64,000 bases of DNA, taken from contig NZ_LDJH01000026.1 in NCBI RefSeq assembly GCF_001431525.1, forward strand, positions 1 to 64,000, written 5' to 3'. Origin of the DNA: Stenotrophomonas koreensis (GTDB lineage: Bacteria > Pseudomonadota > Gammaproteobacteria > Xanthomonadales > Xanthomonadaceae). Position 1 is the first letter of the stretch. Every line of letters starts with the position of its first letter. The position numbers and the translations under genes were made by a program. This document shows, piece after piece, positions 55,329 through 64,000 of this stretch. The notes under the pieces are model-generated. The model made no database searches, was not told the origin of the DNA, and saw nothing but the letters and a program-made list of their open reading frames with translations.

Positions 55329-56836
55329 GCCGCATCAGCCAACAAGAACTCGAAAGCTATCTCTGGGGCGCCGCCGTGCTGCTACGCGGCCTCATCGACG
55401 CCGGCGACTACAAGCAGTTCATCTTCCCGCTGCTGTTCTACAAGCGCGTGTCGGATGTGTGGGAGGAGGAATACCAGGCGGCCCTGGCCAACTCAGGCGG
55501 CGACCTCTCCTACGCGCAGTTCGCGGAGAACCACCGCTTCCAGATTCCTGAGGGCGCGCACTGGAACGATGTACGCCAGGCACCCAAAAACGTGGGCGCA
55601 GCCATCCAGAAAGCCATGCGCGCCATCGAAACCGCCAACCCGGATCTGCTCGACGGCATCTTCGGCGATGCCCCCTGGACCAACCGCGAGCGCCTGCCCG
55701 ATGAAACGCTGAAAAACCTGATCGAGCACTTCTCGACGCAGACACTCTCGGTGGCCAATGTCCCCGAGGACGAGTTGGGCAACGCCTACGAGTACCTGAT
55801 CAAGAAGTTCGCGGACGATTCCGGCCACACGGCTGCCGAGTTCTATACCAACCGCACCGTCGTCCACTTGATGACGCAGCTTCTAGCGCCGCAGACCGGC
55901 GAGTCGATCTATGACCCCACCTGCGGCACCGGCGGCATGCTTATCTCTGCGCTGGACGAAGTGAGGCGCTCAGGCGGCGAGTACCGCACGCTCAAGCTTT
56001 ACGGGCAAGAGCGCAACCTCATCACCTCATCCATCGCCCGCATGAACCTGTTCCTGCACGGCGTGGAGGACTTCGAAATCATCCGGGGCGACACCCTGGC
56101 CGAACCCAAGCACATCGAAGGCGACCGCTTGCGTCAGTTCGATGTGATCCTGGCCAACCCGCCGTACTCCATCAAACAGTGGAACCGCGAGGCATGGAGT
56201 AGTGACAAGTGGGGCCGCAACTCGCTGGGTACGCCGCCGCAGGGCCGCGCCGATTACGCCTTCCAGCAGCACATCCTGACCAGCCTCACGGCCAAGGGGC
56301 GTAGTGCGGTGCTGTGGCCCCACGGTGTGCTGTTCCGTAACGAAGAGCAGTCCATGCGCGCCAAGATGGTCGAGCAGGACTGGGTCGAGGCCGTCATTGG
56401 CTTAGGCCCCAACCTGTTCTACAACTCCCCGATGGAGTCGTGCATTGTCATATGCAACCGCAAGAAGGTCGCCGCTCGCAAGGGCAAGGTGATCTTCATC
56501 GACGCGGTGAACGAGGTCACCCGGGAACGTGCGCAGAGCTTTCTGAAGCCAGAGCACCAGCAGCGCATCCTGAGCGCATACCAGACCTTTGCGGACGTGC
56601 CCGGTTTTGCCAAGGTCGCCACCCTGGCCGAGATCGGCGCCAATGCTGGCAACCTCTCGATCCCGCTGTACGTGAAGCGCATTGCCGCCGCCATCGCCAC
56701 CGACAGCAATGGCGACGCGGTATCGCTACGCTCTACCTGGGAACAATGGCATACCGATGGGCGTGCATTTTGGCTTCAGATGGACGCATTGATGGAAACG
56801 CTTGATGGCCTTTCCAAGGCTGAGGACACCCAATGA
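55325..56836 (+). CDS. hsdM: Type I restriction system methylase subunit, second copy
   Basis: A 503-residue HsdM, clearly homologous to but different from hsdM1. The N domain is LWGAAVLLRGLIDAGDYKQFIFPLLFYKR. Motif I is DPTCGTGG (from D197) and motif IV is NPPY (from N278). Motif spacing is almost the same as in hsdM1, so they are paralogues rather than two halves of one enzyme. It overlaps the upstream small gene and the downstream ATPase gene by 4 bases each. Confidence 0.94.
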   Translation: MSRISQQELESYLWGAAVLLRGLIDAGDYKQFIFPLLFYKRVSDVWEEEYQAALANSGGDLSYAQFAENHRFQIPEGAHWNDVRQAPKNVGAAIQKAMRAIETANPDLLDGIFGDAPWTNRERLPDETLKNLIEHFSTQTLSVANVPEDELGNAYEYLIKKFADDSGHTAAEFYTNRTVVHLMTQLLAPQTGESIYDPTCGTGGMLISALDEVRRSGGEYRTLKLYGQERNLITSSIARMNLFLHGVEDFEIIRGDTLAEPKHIEGDRLRQFDVILANPPYSIKQWNREAWSSDKWGRNSLGTPPQGRADYAFQQHILTSLTAKGRSAVLWPHGVLFRNEEQSMRAKMVEQDWVEAVIGLGPNLFYNSPMESCIVICNRKKVAARKGKVIFIDAVNEVTRERAQSFLKPEHQQRILSAYQTFADVPGFAKVATLAEIGANAGNLSIPLYVKRIAAAIATDSNGDAVSLRSTWEQWHTDGRAFWLQMDALMETLDGLSKAEDTQ

Positions 56837-58758
56837 AGCTTCAAACGATCCGGCTCTCGAACTTCCAATCCTTCGGAGCGGCGCCCACCGAAATTCGGCT
56901 GGAGGAGATTACTTACCTCATCGGCCCTAACGGCTCTGGCAAGACAGCAGCACTCCAAGCCCTTTGCCGTCTGTTTGCCTTTGATCCATCACTGCGCCGA
57001 ATCCTGCGCTCGGACTTTCATGTCCCATTCAACGAGGCAGCGCCGCCTGCTGAGCGTCAGCTATGGATCGAGGCCGACTTCCTGTTCCCGGAACTTGACG
57101 AAGACGAAGACAATAGTACGGTAGCACCTCATTTCGGCCACATGCGCCTTGACGAAGCCGGTGGCATACCCCGTGTACGTTTTCGCCTGACAGCCACCAT
57201 GGGACAGGATGGGGACATAGATGAATGCTTTGAGTATGTAACAGACCTCAATGCTGACGGAACTCCCTTGGTGAAGGCTACGGTTCCTCGGACGGATCGG
57301 AATCACATTCACGTCCACTACCTGCCTGCGCGCCGTGACCCCGCTGATCACATTGCATACAGCGCAAATGCTTTGCTTGGCCGCATGCTCCGCGCGGTGA
57401 ACTGGGATGTAGAGCGAACTGTCATCAAGGGTCTGACAGATCAAATCAGCGACAGCTTGGCGACCAACCCATCAATCAATACGTTCAGCACAAGCTTGAA
57501 AACGACCTGGGGTGCTCTGCACAAGGGCAGCTTCTTTGCCGACCCAAAGCTCACTTTCGTAGCGTCTGAGATCGAGTCATTGTTACGTCACATGTCAGTA
57601 TCATTCACGCCTGGCCATGACGAGCAGTTGGTCGATTTCTCACGACTGAGCGACGGTCAGAAATCGATGCTGTATCTGTCCCTCGTGCTGTCCTCACAAG
57701 CCATCGGTCGCGCTGTCCTGGCTGAAGATGACGATTCATTCGACGCAGACAAGCTGCGCCCGGCCGTGTTTACGGTCGTGGCGGTCGAAGAGCCAGAAAA
57801 CAGCCTCTCGCCGCACTACCTTGGGCGGATCGTCAATGCGCTCAACGAGATGACCAGCGAGGGTGACGCGCAAGCACTGATTGCGACCCACGCGCCGTCG
57901 ATGCTGAGGCGTGTCGCTCCGGAACGTATTCGCTATCTGCGGCTGACCCAGGAGCGAACATCGCGCGTCACGCACATTCAGCTGCCGGATGCTGGTGATG
58001 AAGCTCACAAGTTTGTGCGTGAGGCGGTGCAGGCCTTTCCGGAAGTCTATTTCTCGCGTCTTGTGGTTCTTGGGGAAGGCGACAGTGAAGAAATTGTTTT
58101 GCCACGCATCCTTCAGGCCAAAGGTGCGCCGGTCGATGAGTCAGCAGTCTCGATTGCACCATTGGGGGGGCGTCACGTTAATCACTTCTGGCGTCTGTTG
58201 TCCGACCTGCAGATTCCTTATCTGACGCTGCTTGATCTTGATGTCGCTCGTTACGCTGCAGGCTGGGGACGAATAAAGGTCGTCAACGATCAGCTGGCGA
58301 AGTTTGAACCAGCTAACGTGCTTCCTGAAGACTGGGGCCTGCCGAAATGGAACACCACGGAAGCCCCAGTTCGAACCCATCACTGTTTTGGAGGCGAGAA
58401 GAAGAGTGTCTTCCGTGAATTGGAAGGTCGCGGAGTCTACTTTTCTGAACCCTTGGACCTCGACTTCGCGATGTTGCTTGCCTTTCCAGAAGCCTATGGC
58501 GTCGAAAGGGATGAACCAGATGAAGCAATGATCAAGGCAGTCCTCGGGAAAAAGCACCACGACGCAAACCAATACACCAAAGACGAACAAAAGCTATTCA
58601 ACACCTACCATCAGCGCTTTAAGCTCGGCAGCAAACCCGCAGCCCATATCGACGCCCTGGCTCAGCTGTCCGACGAGAAATTGCTTGCTGACATGCCAGC
58701 ATCCTTGAGCAGACTGGCCGATGCCGTCATCGCCAAGCTCGCGGAGTTGCCGGAGTGA
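56833..58758 (+). CDS. OLD-family ATP-dependent nuclease (GajA-like)
   Basis: A 641-residue ABC-type ATPase fused to a TOPRIM nuclease. Walker A is GPNGSGKT (31-38). The signature region is LSDGQKSMLYLSLVL, Walker B is VVAVEEPENSLSP, and the H-loop is LIATHAPSML. The TOPRIM part has LGEGDSEE (E415 with acidic neighbours) and LDLD (D468, D470). This is the layout of OLD nucleases and of GajA. The next gene is a UvrD-type helicase overlapping by 4 bases, the GajA-GajB order of Gabija. It is longer than characterised GajA (about 580 residues). Assignment to Gabija is by architecture only. Confidence 0.85.
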   Translation: MKLQTIRLSNFQSFGAAPTEIRLEEITYLIGPNGSGKTAALQALCRLFAFDPSLRRILRSDFHVPFNEAAPPAERQLWIEADFLFPELDEDEDNSTVAPHFGHMRLDEAGGIPRVRFRLTATMGQDGDIDECFEYVTDLNADGTPLVKATVPRTDRNHIHVHYLPARRDPADHIAYSANALLGRMLRAVNWDVERTVIKGLTDQISDSLATNPSINTFSTSLKTTWGALHKGSFFADPKLTFVASEIESLLRHMSVSFTPGHDEQLVDFSRLSDGQKSMLYLSLVLSSQAIGRAVLAEDDDSFDADKLRPAVFTVVAVEEPENSLSPHYLGRIVNALNEMTSEGDAQALIATHAPSMLRRVAPERIRYLRLTQERTSRVTHIQLPDAGDEAHKFVREAVQAFPEVYFSRLVVLGEGDSEEIVLPRILQAKGAPVDESAVSIAPLGGRHVNHFWRLLSDLQIPYLTLLDLDVARYAAGWGRIKVVNDQLAKFEPANVLPEDWGLPKWNTTEAPVRTHHCFGGEKKSVFRELEGRGVYFSEPLDLDFAMLLAFPEAYGVERDEPDEAMIKAVLGKKHHDANQYTKDEQKLFNTYHQRFKLGSKPAAHIDALAQLSDEKLLADMPASLSRLADAVIAKLAELPE

Positions 58759-60431
58759 TTGCAGTCGATGCCTGGACGCCTGCGGATGGGCTGACCCTTG
58801 AACCGAATGCATTACTGGCAGCCAAGGAGCGCGCGCGCAGTCTCGCGCTGACAGCAGGTCCAGGAGCGGGCAAGACCGAAATGCTTGCGCAGCGTGCCGA
58901 TTTCCTGCTGAGCACTGGCACCTGTCGCTACCCCAAACGGATTCTGGCCATTTCGTTCAAGGTTGATGCCAGCAGCAACCTGAAAGAGCGGGTCAAGCGG
59001 CGCTGCGGTTCAGAGCTTGCCACACGGTTTGACAGCTACACCTTCCACGCATTTGCCAAGCGCATCATCGATCGTTTCCGTCCTGTGCTGACGGGCGAGT
59101 ATGCGCTGGATGTTGGGTACAAAATTGCAGATCGAAAGCCGGGCCCATCACGGACCTTGATCGAGTTTTCCGATCTGGTGCCGTTTGCGATCGAGATTCT
59201 ACGGAAGTCTGCAGTGGCGCGAAACGCCATCCGCCAAACCTACAGCGACGTTTTTCTGGACGAATTTCAGGACTGTACCAATCTGCAGTACGAGCTGCTC
59301 AAGCTCGCCTTTCAAGGTACCAGCATTCGCTTGACCGCTGTAGGAGATACCAAGCAGAAGATCATGGGTTGGGCGGGGGCCATGGACGGCATTTTCCAGG
59401 CTTTCGTTGCCGACTTTACTGCCGCCCCGCTCAATATGTACCGCAACTTTCGCTCAAAGCCGCGACTGCTCCGCCTGCAGAACGAAATCATTCGCAAGCT
59501 TGACCCGTCTTCCGTCATGCCCGATGAACAGCTTGCCGGCGACGAGGGCGAGGTATTCGCGTGGAGATTCGAGGACAGTCATAAGGAGGCTGACTACCTC
59601 GCAGACTTGATTGAAGGCTGGATAAAGACCGAGCAGCTGCCACCTGCGGAAATTGCAGTCCTGATTCGTAATCAGCTGGACCTGTACGCTGATCATCTGA
59701 TGGCGGCGCTGGAGGCTCGTGGTATCCCCTTCCGTAACGAGCAGCAGATGCAGGACATCACGGTCGAGCCCGCTGCACGTTTGATCGTGGATTATCTCTC
59801 CTGCCTCTATGGTCGGCGCAAGCCCAAAGCCTGGGTTCGGCTCATGAACCAGCTCATCCCATTTGCCGATGAAGACATTCAGTCGAACGCGCGCAAGGAC
59901 CTTGATCTCCTGATTAAGCAGCAACGAAAAGAAATAGCTATTGCCGAGCTGGTCGATGAGCCCTTTGCCGGCTGGTGGGAGTTTGTTCGAGCATTCCTGA
60001 AGCAAGTCCGTATCGAAACACTGGTGTCGCTTTCCCCAGACTACGAGTCGCACGATCGGCTGAAAGAAGTGGTTCGTGACACCAAGGCTCGTATCGAGGA
60101 GTTGCTAAGTCTGGAGCCCGACTTGCCCAAAGCTCTCGAGCGGTTCTCAGACGACCAAGCGGTGCGGATACTGACCATTCATAAGAGCAAGGGCCTGGAG
60201 TTTGATTCGGTCATCATCTTGGCCGTCGAAAACGAAATCTTCTTTGGCGATCAGGACGAAAACAGGTGCGCCTATTTCGTCGGGGTTTCTCGTGCCAAAA
60301 AGCGCTTGATCCTTACGCATGCCGATCAAAGGGAGCGCCCAGCAGGTCATACGAAGCGCTGGAGTGTGCAACGCACGGCTCAAAATGAATATTTCGGCTA
60401 TGCCACGCAGTTTGTGAGACAAGAAGAATGA
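58755..60431 (+). CDS. UvrD/Rep-family superfamily 1 helicase (GajB-like)
   Basis: A 558-residue SF1A helicase. Walker A is GPGAGKT (35-41), motif II is VFLDEFQDC, and motif III is LTAVGDTKQKIMGW. Motif IV-V is ILTIHKSKGLEFDSVI and motif VI is YFVGVSRAKKRLIL. It starts at GTG 58755 inside the end of the OLD-like gene and overlaps hsdS by 4 bases. An OLD-like nuclease plus UvrD helicase in this order is the definition of Gabija; other OLD-helicase pairs of class 2 are possible. Confidence 0.85.
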   Translation: MIAVDAWTPADGLTLEPNALLAAKERARSLALTAGPGAGKTEMLAQRADFLLSTGTCRYPKRILAISFKVDASSNLKERVKRRCGSELATRFDSYTFHAFAKRIIDRFRPVLTGEYALDVGYKIADRKPGPSRTLIEFSDLVPFAIEILRKSAVARNAIRQTYSDVFLDEFQDCTNLQYELLKLAFQGTSIRLTAVGDTKQKIMGWAGAMDGIFQAFVADFTAAPLNMYRNFRSKPRLLRLQNEIIRKLDPSSVMPDEQLAGDEGEVFAWRFEDSHKEADYLADLIEGWIKTEQLPPAEIAVLIRNQLDLYADHLMAALEARGIPFRNEQQMQDITVEPAARLIVDYLSCLYGRRKPKAWVRLMNQLIPFADEDIQSNARKDLDLLIKQQRKEIAIAELVDEPFAGWWEFVRAFLKQVRIETLVSLSPDYESHDRLKEVVRDTKARIEELLSLEPDLPKALERFSDDQAVRILTIHKSKGLEFDSVIILAVENEIFFGDQDENRCAYFVGVSRAKKRLILTHADQRERPAGHTKRWSVQRTAQNEYFGYATQFVRQEE

Positions 60432-61615
60432 ACAACAAGACATTAAAACCAGGCTGGCGCCGGGTGAAATTTGGCGATGTGGTACGTCTCTCGAAAGCCC
60501 GCAGCCAAGACCCGCTGGCCGATGGCATTGAACGCTACGTTGGCCTGGAGCATCTCGAACCCGGTGACTTGCGCATCCGCAGTTGGGGCAATGTCGCTGA
60601 CGGCGTGACCTTCACCAGCGTGTTTCAACCGGGGCAGGTGCTGTTCGGCAAGCGACGTGCTTACCAGCGCAAGGTGGCTGTGGCGGATTTCTCCGGGGTG
60701 TGTTCCGGGGACATCTACGTGCTGGAGACCACGGATGCGCAGGTCTTGCTGCCGGAGCTGCTGCCATTCATTTGCCAGACTGATGCCTTCTTCGATCACG
60801 CTGTTGGCACGTCGGCGGGCTCACTGAGCCCGCGTACTAACTGGACGAGTTTGGCGGATTTTGAGTTTGCACTGCCGTCAATGGAGGCGCAAAAATTGAT
60901 CTTGTCTGTGCTGACCAGCTACTCCGCACTTGATGACAATTACGCGTCCGCCAACCGTTGCGCCCTTGATCTATTGGGTTCGCATGCAAATGCAATTTTC
61001 TCAAATCGAAAATACGATCTTGTCTCATTCGAAAAGGTATTGACCCGGCAGCCACAGAGCGGGCTTTACAAGGCTCAGGAATTTCTAGGGCGAGGCACGA
61101 AGATCGTAAACATGGGTGAGTTATTCGGCTTTGACACGATTGAAAGTTCAATTGACATGAAGCGCATGGAGCTCACCCAAGAGGAAGTTTCAAAGTACCA
61201 ACTCACCCCGGATGATCTATTGTTTGGACGGCGTTCGATTGTTCTCGAAGGCGCAGGAAAGTGTTCAATGATCGGAGACCTTCAGGAACCGGTAATTTTT
61301 GAATCCTCAATTCTCCGAGTGACAGTTAATCCCGAAGTCGTTCTTCCGCAATTCATCTTTGAATGGCTGAGAAGCCCCAAAGGCACTCAGCAGATCACCC
61401 GGATAAGAAGCTTTACTACAGTCGCAGGAATTGCCGGGTCAGATTTAAAAAGAATCGTTGTACCTGTGATGCCAATCAAAGAGCAACTTGCGATCAGCGA
61501 TGAGTTGTCGTCAATAAGAGCTTCCGTGGGTGCGTTAAGTCAGCGTCAAACGGCAAATAGGGCTCTCAAGAAAACAATTTTGGAAGAAGTTTTGGGGGGC
61601 TGGGATGTTCACTGA
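60428..61615 (+). CDS. hsdS: Type I restriction system specificity subunit
   Basis: A 395-residue DNA-recognition subunit with two target-recognition domains. TRD1 (about 8-160) has YVGLEHLEPGDLRI, FQPGQVLFGKRRAYQRK and SLSPRTNWTSLADFEFALPS. TRD2 (about 190-360) has YQLTPDDLLFGRRS and GIAGSDLKRIVVPVMPIKEQ. Conserved helices follow each TRD. TRD2 is visibly more AT-rich than TRD1, a sign of domain exchange. The 3' end overlaps hsdR by 11 bases. Confidence 0.92.
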   Translation: MNNKTLKPGWRRVKFGDVVRLSKARSQDPLADGIERYVGLEHLEPGDLRIRSWGNVADGVTFTSVFQPGQVLFGKRRAYQRKVAVADFSGVCSGDIYVLETTDAQVLLPELLPFICQTDAFFDHAVGTSAGSLSPRTNWTSLADFEFALPSMEAQKLILSVLTSYSALDDNYASANRCALDLLGSHANAIFSNRKYDLVSFEKVLTRQPQSGLYKAQEFLGRGTKIVNMGELFGFDTIESSIDMKRMELTQEEVSKYQLTPDDLLFGRRSIVLEGAGKCSMIGDLQEPVIFESSILRVTVNPEVVLPQFIFEWLRSPKGTQQITRIRSFTTVAGIAGSDLKRIVVPVMPIKEQLAISDELSSIRASVGALSQRQTANRALKKTILEEVLGGWDVH

Positions 61616-64000
61616 ATCAAACACCGTCGAAGCCTACGTCCGCGATCTGCTCGCCGGCCCGATCAAGACTGCCCCGGCCAACACCGTCCAGGAACCCCAG
61701 GCCAGCTACGGCCCCAGCCCCAAGGGCATCGGCTGGCGCTACGCCGCCCCGGCTGAGGTGCCGCGCCAGATTCAGGAAGTGCTGGTTGAACCCTGGCTGC
61801 GTGAGTCGCTGATCCGCCTGAACCCCGAGATTGCCGCCCAGCCCGACCGCGCCGACGAGGTGCTCTACAAGCTGCGCGCCATCGTGCTTTCGGTGCGCTC
61901 GGATGGCCTGATCCGCGCCAACGAGGAAATGACCGCGTGGATGCGCGGCGAGCGCTCGATGCCCTTCGGCGCCAATAACGAGCATGTGCCGGTGCGGTTG
62001 ATCGACTTGGACGACCTCGCGCAGAACCAGTACATCGTCACCCAGCAGTACACCTACCGCGCCGGCCCCACTGAACGCCGGGCTGATCTGGTGTTGTTAG
62101 TCAACGGGCTGCCGCTGGTGCTGATCGAGGCCAAGACGCCGGTCAAGAAATGCATCAGTTGGGTCGATGGCGCGGTGCAGGTGCACGACGACTACGAGAA
62201 GTTCGTACCCGAGCTGTTCGTCTGCAACGTGTTCTCGGTGGCCACCGAGGGCAAGGCGTATCGCTATGGCTCCATCGGGCTACCAGTCAAGGACTGGGGC
62301 CCTTGGCATCTGGATGGTGATGGCGAGGATAGTCAGCACCATCCGCTGAAGTCGCTCAAGCTGTCGGCCGAGAGCATGCTGCGCCCGCATGTGGTGCTGG
62401 ACATTCTCGGCAGCTTCACCCTGTTCGCCACCAACAAGAAAAAGCAGCGCATCAAGATCATCTGCCGCTACCAGCAGTTTGAAGCAGCCAACAAGATCGT
62501 CGAGCGCGTGCTGGCGGGTTATCCCAGGAAAGGTCTGATCTGGCATTTCCAGGGGTCGGGCAAGTCGCTGCTGATGGTGTTCGCTGCGCAGAAGCTGCGC
62601 ATGCACGCAGGATTGAAGAATCCCACTGTACTGATCGTGGTGGATCGCATCGATCTCGACAGCCAGATCACCGGCACCTTCACCGGGGCGGACATCCCCA
62701 ATCTGGAAAAGGCCGACAGCCGCGAGAAGCTGCAGCAGTTGCTGGCGCAGGACGTGCGCAAGATCATCATCACCACGATCTTCAAGTTCGGCGAGGCCAC
62801 CGGCAGCCTGAACGACCGCAGCAACATCATTGCTCTGGTGGACGAAGCTCACCGCACCCAAGAGGGTGACCTCGGCCGCAAGATGCGTGAGGCCCTACCC
62901 AACGCGTTTCTGTTCGGCCTGACCGGTACGCCGATCAACCGTGCCGACCGCAACACCTTCTACGCCTTTGGTGCCGACGAAGACGAGAAGGGCTACATGA
63001 GCCGGTACGGCTTCGAGGAGTCGATCCGCGACGGCGCAACACTGAAGCTGCACTTTGAACCGCGCTTGATCGATCTGCACATCGACAAGGCCGCGCTGGA
63101 CGCCGCCTACAAAGACCTGACCGGCGGCCTCTCGGATCTCGACAAGGACAACCTCGCCAAGACCGCCGCCAAGATGGCCGTGCTGGTGAAGACGCCCGAG
63201 CGCATCCGCAAGGTTTGTGAGGACATCGTTGAGCACTTCCAGACCAAGGTGGAGCCCAACGGCTTCAAGGGCCAGATCGTCACCTTCGACCGCGAGTCCT
63301 GCCTGTTGTTCAAGGCCGAGCTGGACAAGCTGCTGCCGCCCGAGGCCACAGACATCGTGATGTCGGTGCAGGCGTCCGACAAGAAGGAGCACCCGGAGTA
63401 CGCGCCCTACGACCGAAGCCGCGACGAAGAGGAGCGACTGCTGGATCGCTTCCGTGACCCGGCCGACCCGCTGAAGCTGATCATCGTCACGGCCAAACTT
63501 CTGACGGGCTTCGACGCGCCCATTCTGCAGGCCATGTACCTGGACAAGCCGCTGCGCGACCACACGCTGCTGCAGGCCATCTGCCGAGTGAACCGCACCT
63601 ACTCCGAGCAGAAGACCCACGGCCTGATCGTGGACTACCTTGGCATCTTCGATGACGTGGCAGCGGCGCTGGAATTCGACGACCAGAGCGTCAAGCAGGT
63701 GGTCAGCAATATCCAGGAGCTGAAGGAAAAGCTGCCCGAAGCCATGCAGAAGTGCCTGGCCTTCTTCCCTGGCATTGATCGTGAGCAGCAAGGTTACGAA
63801 GGTTTGATGGCGGCGCAGGAGTGCTTGCCCAACAACGAGGTGCGAGACAACTTTGCTGCCGAGTACAGCGTGCTCAGCAAGATCTGGGAGGCGCTGTCAC
63901 CGGACACCGTTCTGGGCCCTTTTGAAAAAGACTACAAGTGGTTGTCTCAGGTCTATCAGTCGGTGCAGCCCTCCAGTGGGCATGGCAGGTTGATTTGGCA
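61605..64000 (+). CDS. hsdR: Type I restriction endonuclease subunit R, 3' end outside window
   Basis: 798 codons are visible; the gene runs off the right edge (usual length about 1000). The N-terminal nuclease domain has the PD-(D/E)xK site D161 ... E175-A-K177. The translocase has Walker A QGSGKS (K320), DEAH (from D413), LTGTPI, and the C-terminal helicase motifs IIVTAKLLTGFDAP and LLQAICRVNR. The start ATG 61605 lies within the last codons of hsdS. No frameshift is seen in the visible part. Confidence 0.95.
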   Translation, partial: MFTESNTVEAYVRDLLAGPIKTAPANTVQEPQASYGPSPKGIGWRYAAPAEVPRQIQEVLVEPWLRESLIRLNPEIAAQPDRADEVLYKLRAIVLSVRSDGLIRANEEMTAWMRGERSMPFGANNEHVPVRLIDLDDLAQNQYIVTQQYTYRAGPTERRADLVLLVNGLPLVLIEAKTPVKKCISWVDGAVQVHDDYEKFVPELFVCNVFSVATEGKAYRYGSIGLPVKDWGPWHLDGDGEDSQHHPLKSLKLSAESMLRPHVVLDILGSFTLFATNKKKQRIKIICRYQQFEAANKIVERVLAGYPRKGLIWHFQGSGKSLLMVFAAQKLRMHAGLKNPTVLIVVDRIDLDSQITGTFTGADIPNLEKADSREKLQQLLAQDVRKIIITTIFKFGEATGSLNDRSNIIALVDEAHRTQEGDLGRKMREALPNAFLFGLTGTPINRADRNTFYAFGADEDEKGYMSRYGFEESIRDGATLKLHFEPRLIDLHIDKAALDAAYKDLTGGLSDLDKDNLAKTAAKMAVLVKTPERIRKVCEDIVEHFQTKVEPNGFKGQIVTFDRESCLLFKAELDKLLPPEATDIVMSVQASDKKEHPEYAPYDRSRDEEERLLDRFRDPADPLKLIIVTAKLLTGFDAPILQAMYLDKPLRDHTLLQAICRVNRTYSEQKTHGLIVDYLGIFDDVAAALEFDDQSVKQVVSNIQELKEKLPEAMQKCLAFFPGIDREQQGYEGLMAAQECLPNNEVRDNFAAEYSVLSKIWEALSPDTVLGPFEKDYKWLSQVYQSVQPSSGHGRLIW

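Overview
The window looks like chromosomal DNA from a high-GC gammaproteobacterium of the Xanthomonadaceae (Lysobacteraceae), close to Stenotrophomonas, Pseudoxanthomonas or Xanthomonas. The evidence is the conserved block tig-clpP-clpX-lon-hupB-tRNA-ppiD, the block folC-dedD-cvpA-purF, an S46 dipeptidyl-peptidase, a NAD-type isocitrate dehydrogenase, and toxin/immunity pairs resembling those of the Xanthomonadales bacteria-killing type IV secretion system. The species assignment is inference only.

Layout. 1-2.7 kb: 5' part of fadH and a quinone-reductase-like oxidoreductase, both on the minus strand. 3.0-6.1 kb: an OmpA-family porin, then two small exported paralogues flanking an RsuA/RluB-type pseudouridine synthase. 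6.5-13.5 kb: the threonine-to-glycine genes kbl and tdh, separated by a TorF-family porin and a lower-GC insertion. The insertion carries two tandem lipoprotein + metallopeptidase-like effector modules and a stranded duplicate of the tdh 3' end. 13.7-22.7 kb: S46 peptidase, histidine phosphatase, truncated TonB-like protein, folC, dedD, cvpA, purF and a DUF455 protein. 22.7-32.2 kb: two small proteins, then a minus-strand run bepA-phoB-phoR-ppk1-ppx-lpxH with a three-half-site Pho box in front of phoB. 32.3-35.2 kb: glutaredoxin, AhpD-like protein, isocitrate dehydrogenase and a YccA/Bax-inhibitor protein. 35.3-36.2 kb: tRNA genes for Pro, Arg, His, Lys, Lys and Leu. 36.3-45.5 kb: the proteostasis block, with tRNA-Val and four identical tRNA-Asp genes between hupB and ppiD. 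45.8-50.3 kb: mltD, gloB, a methyltransferase-like protein, rnhA, dnaQ and a PP2C phosphatase.

50.5-64.0 kb: tRNA-Ser(CGA) is followed by a broken tyrosine-integrase remnant and a defence island running off the right edge. The order is a DUF4258 protein, an HsdM-HsdS fusion with a degenerate methylase motif, hsdM, a 120-residue orphan, a second hsdM, an OLD/GajA-like ATPase-TOPRIM nuclease, a UvrD/GajB-like helicase, hsdS and hsdR. The genes from hsdM1 onward overlap by 4-13 bases. This suggests one transcript carrying a two-hsdM type I restriction system with a Gabija-like pair embedded in it.

The most interesting regions are the composite restriction/Gabija island and the tandem effector-immunity insertion between torF and tdh. 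Functional calls rest on motifs read by eye. No database search was run.
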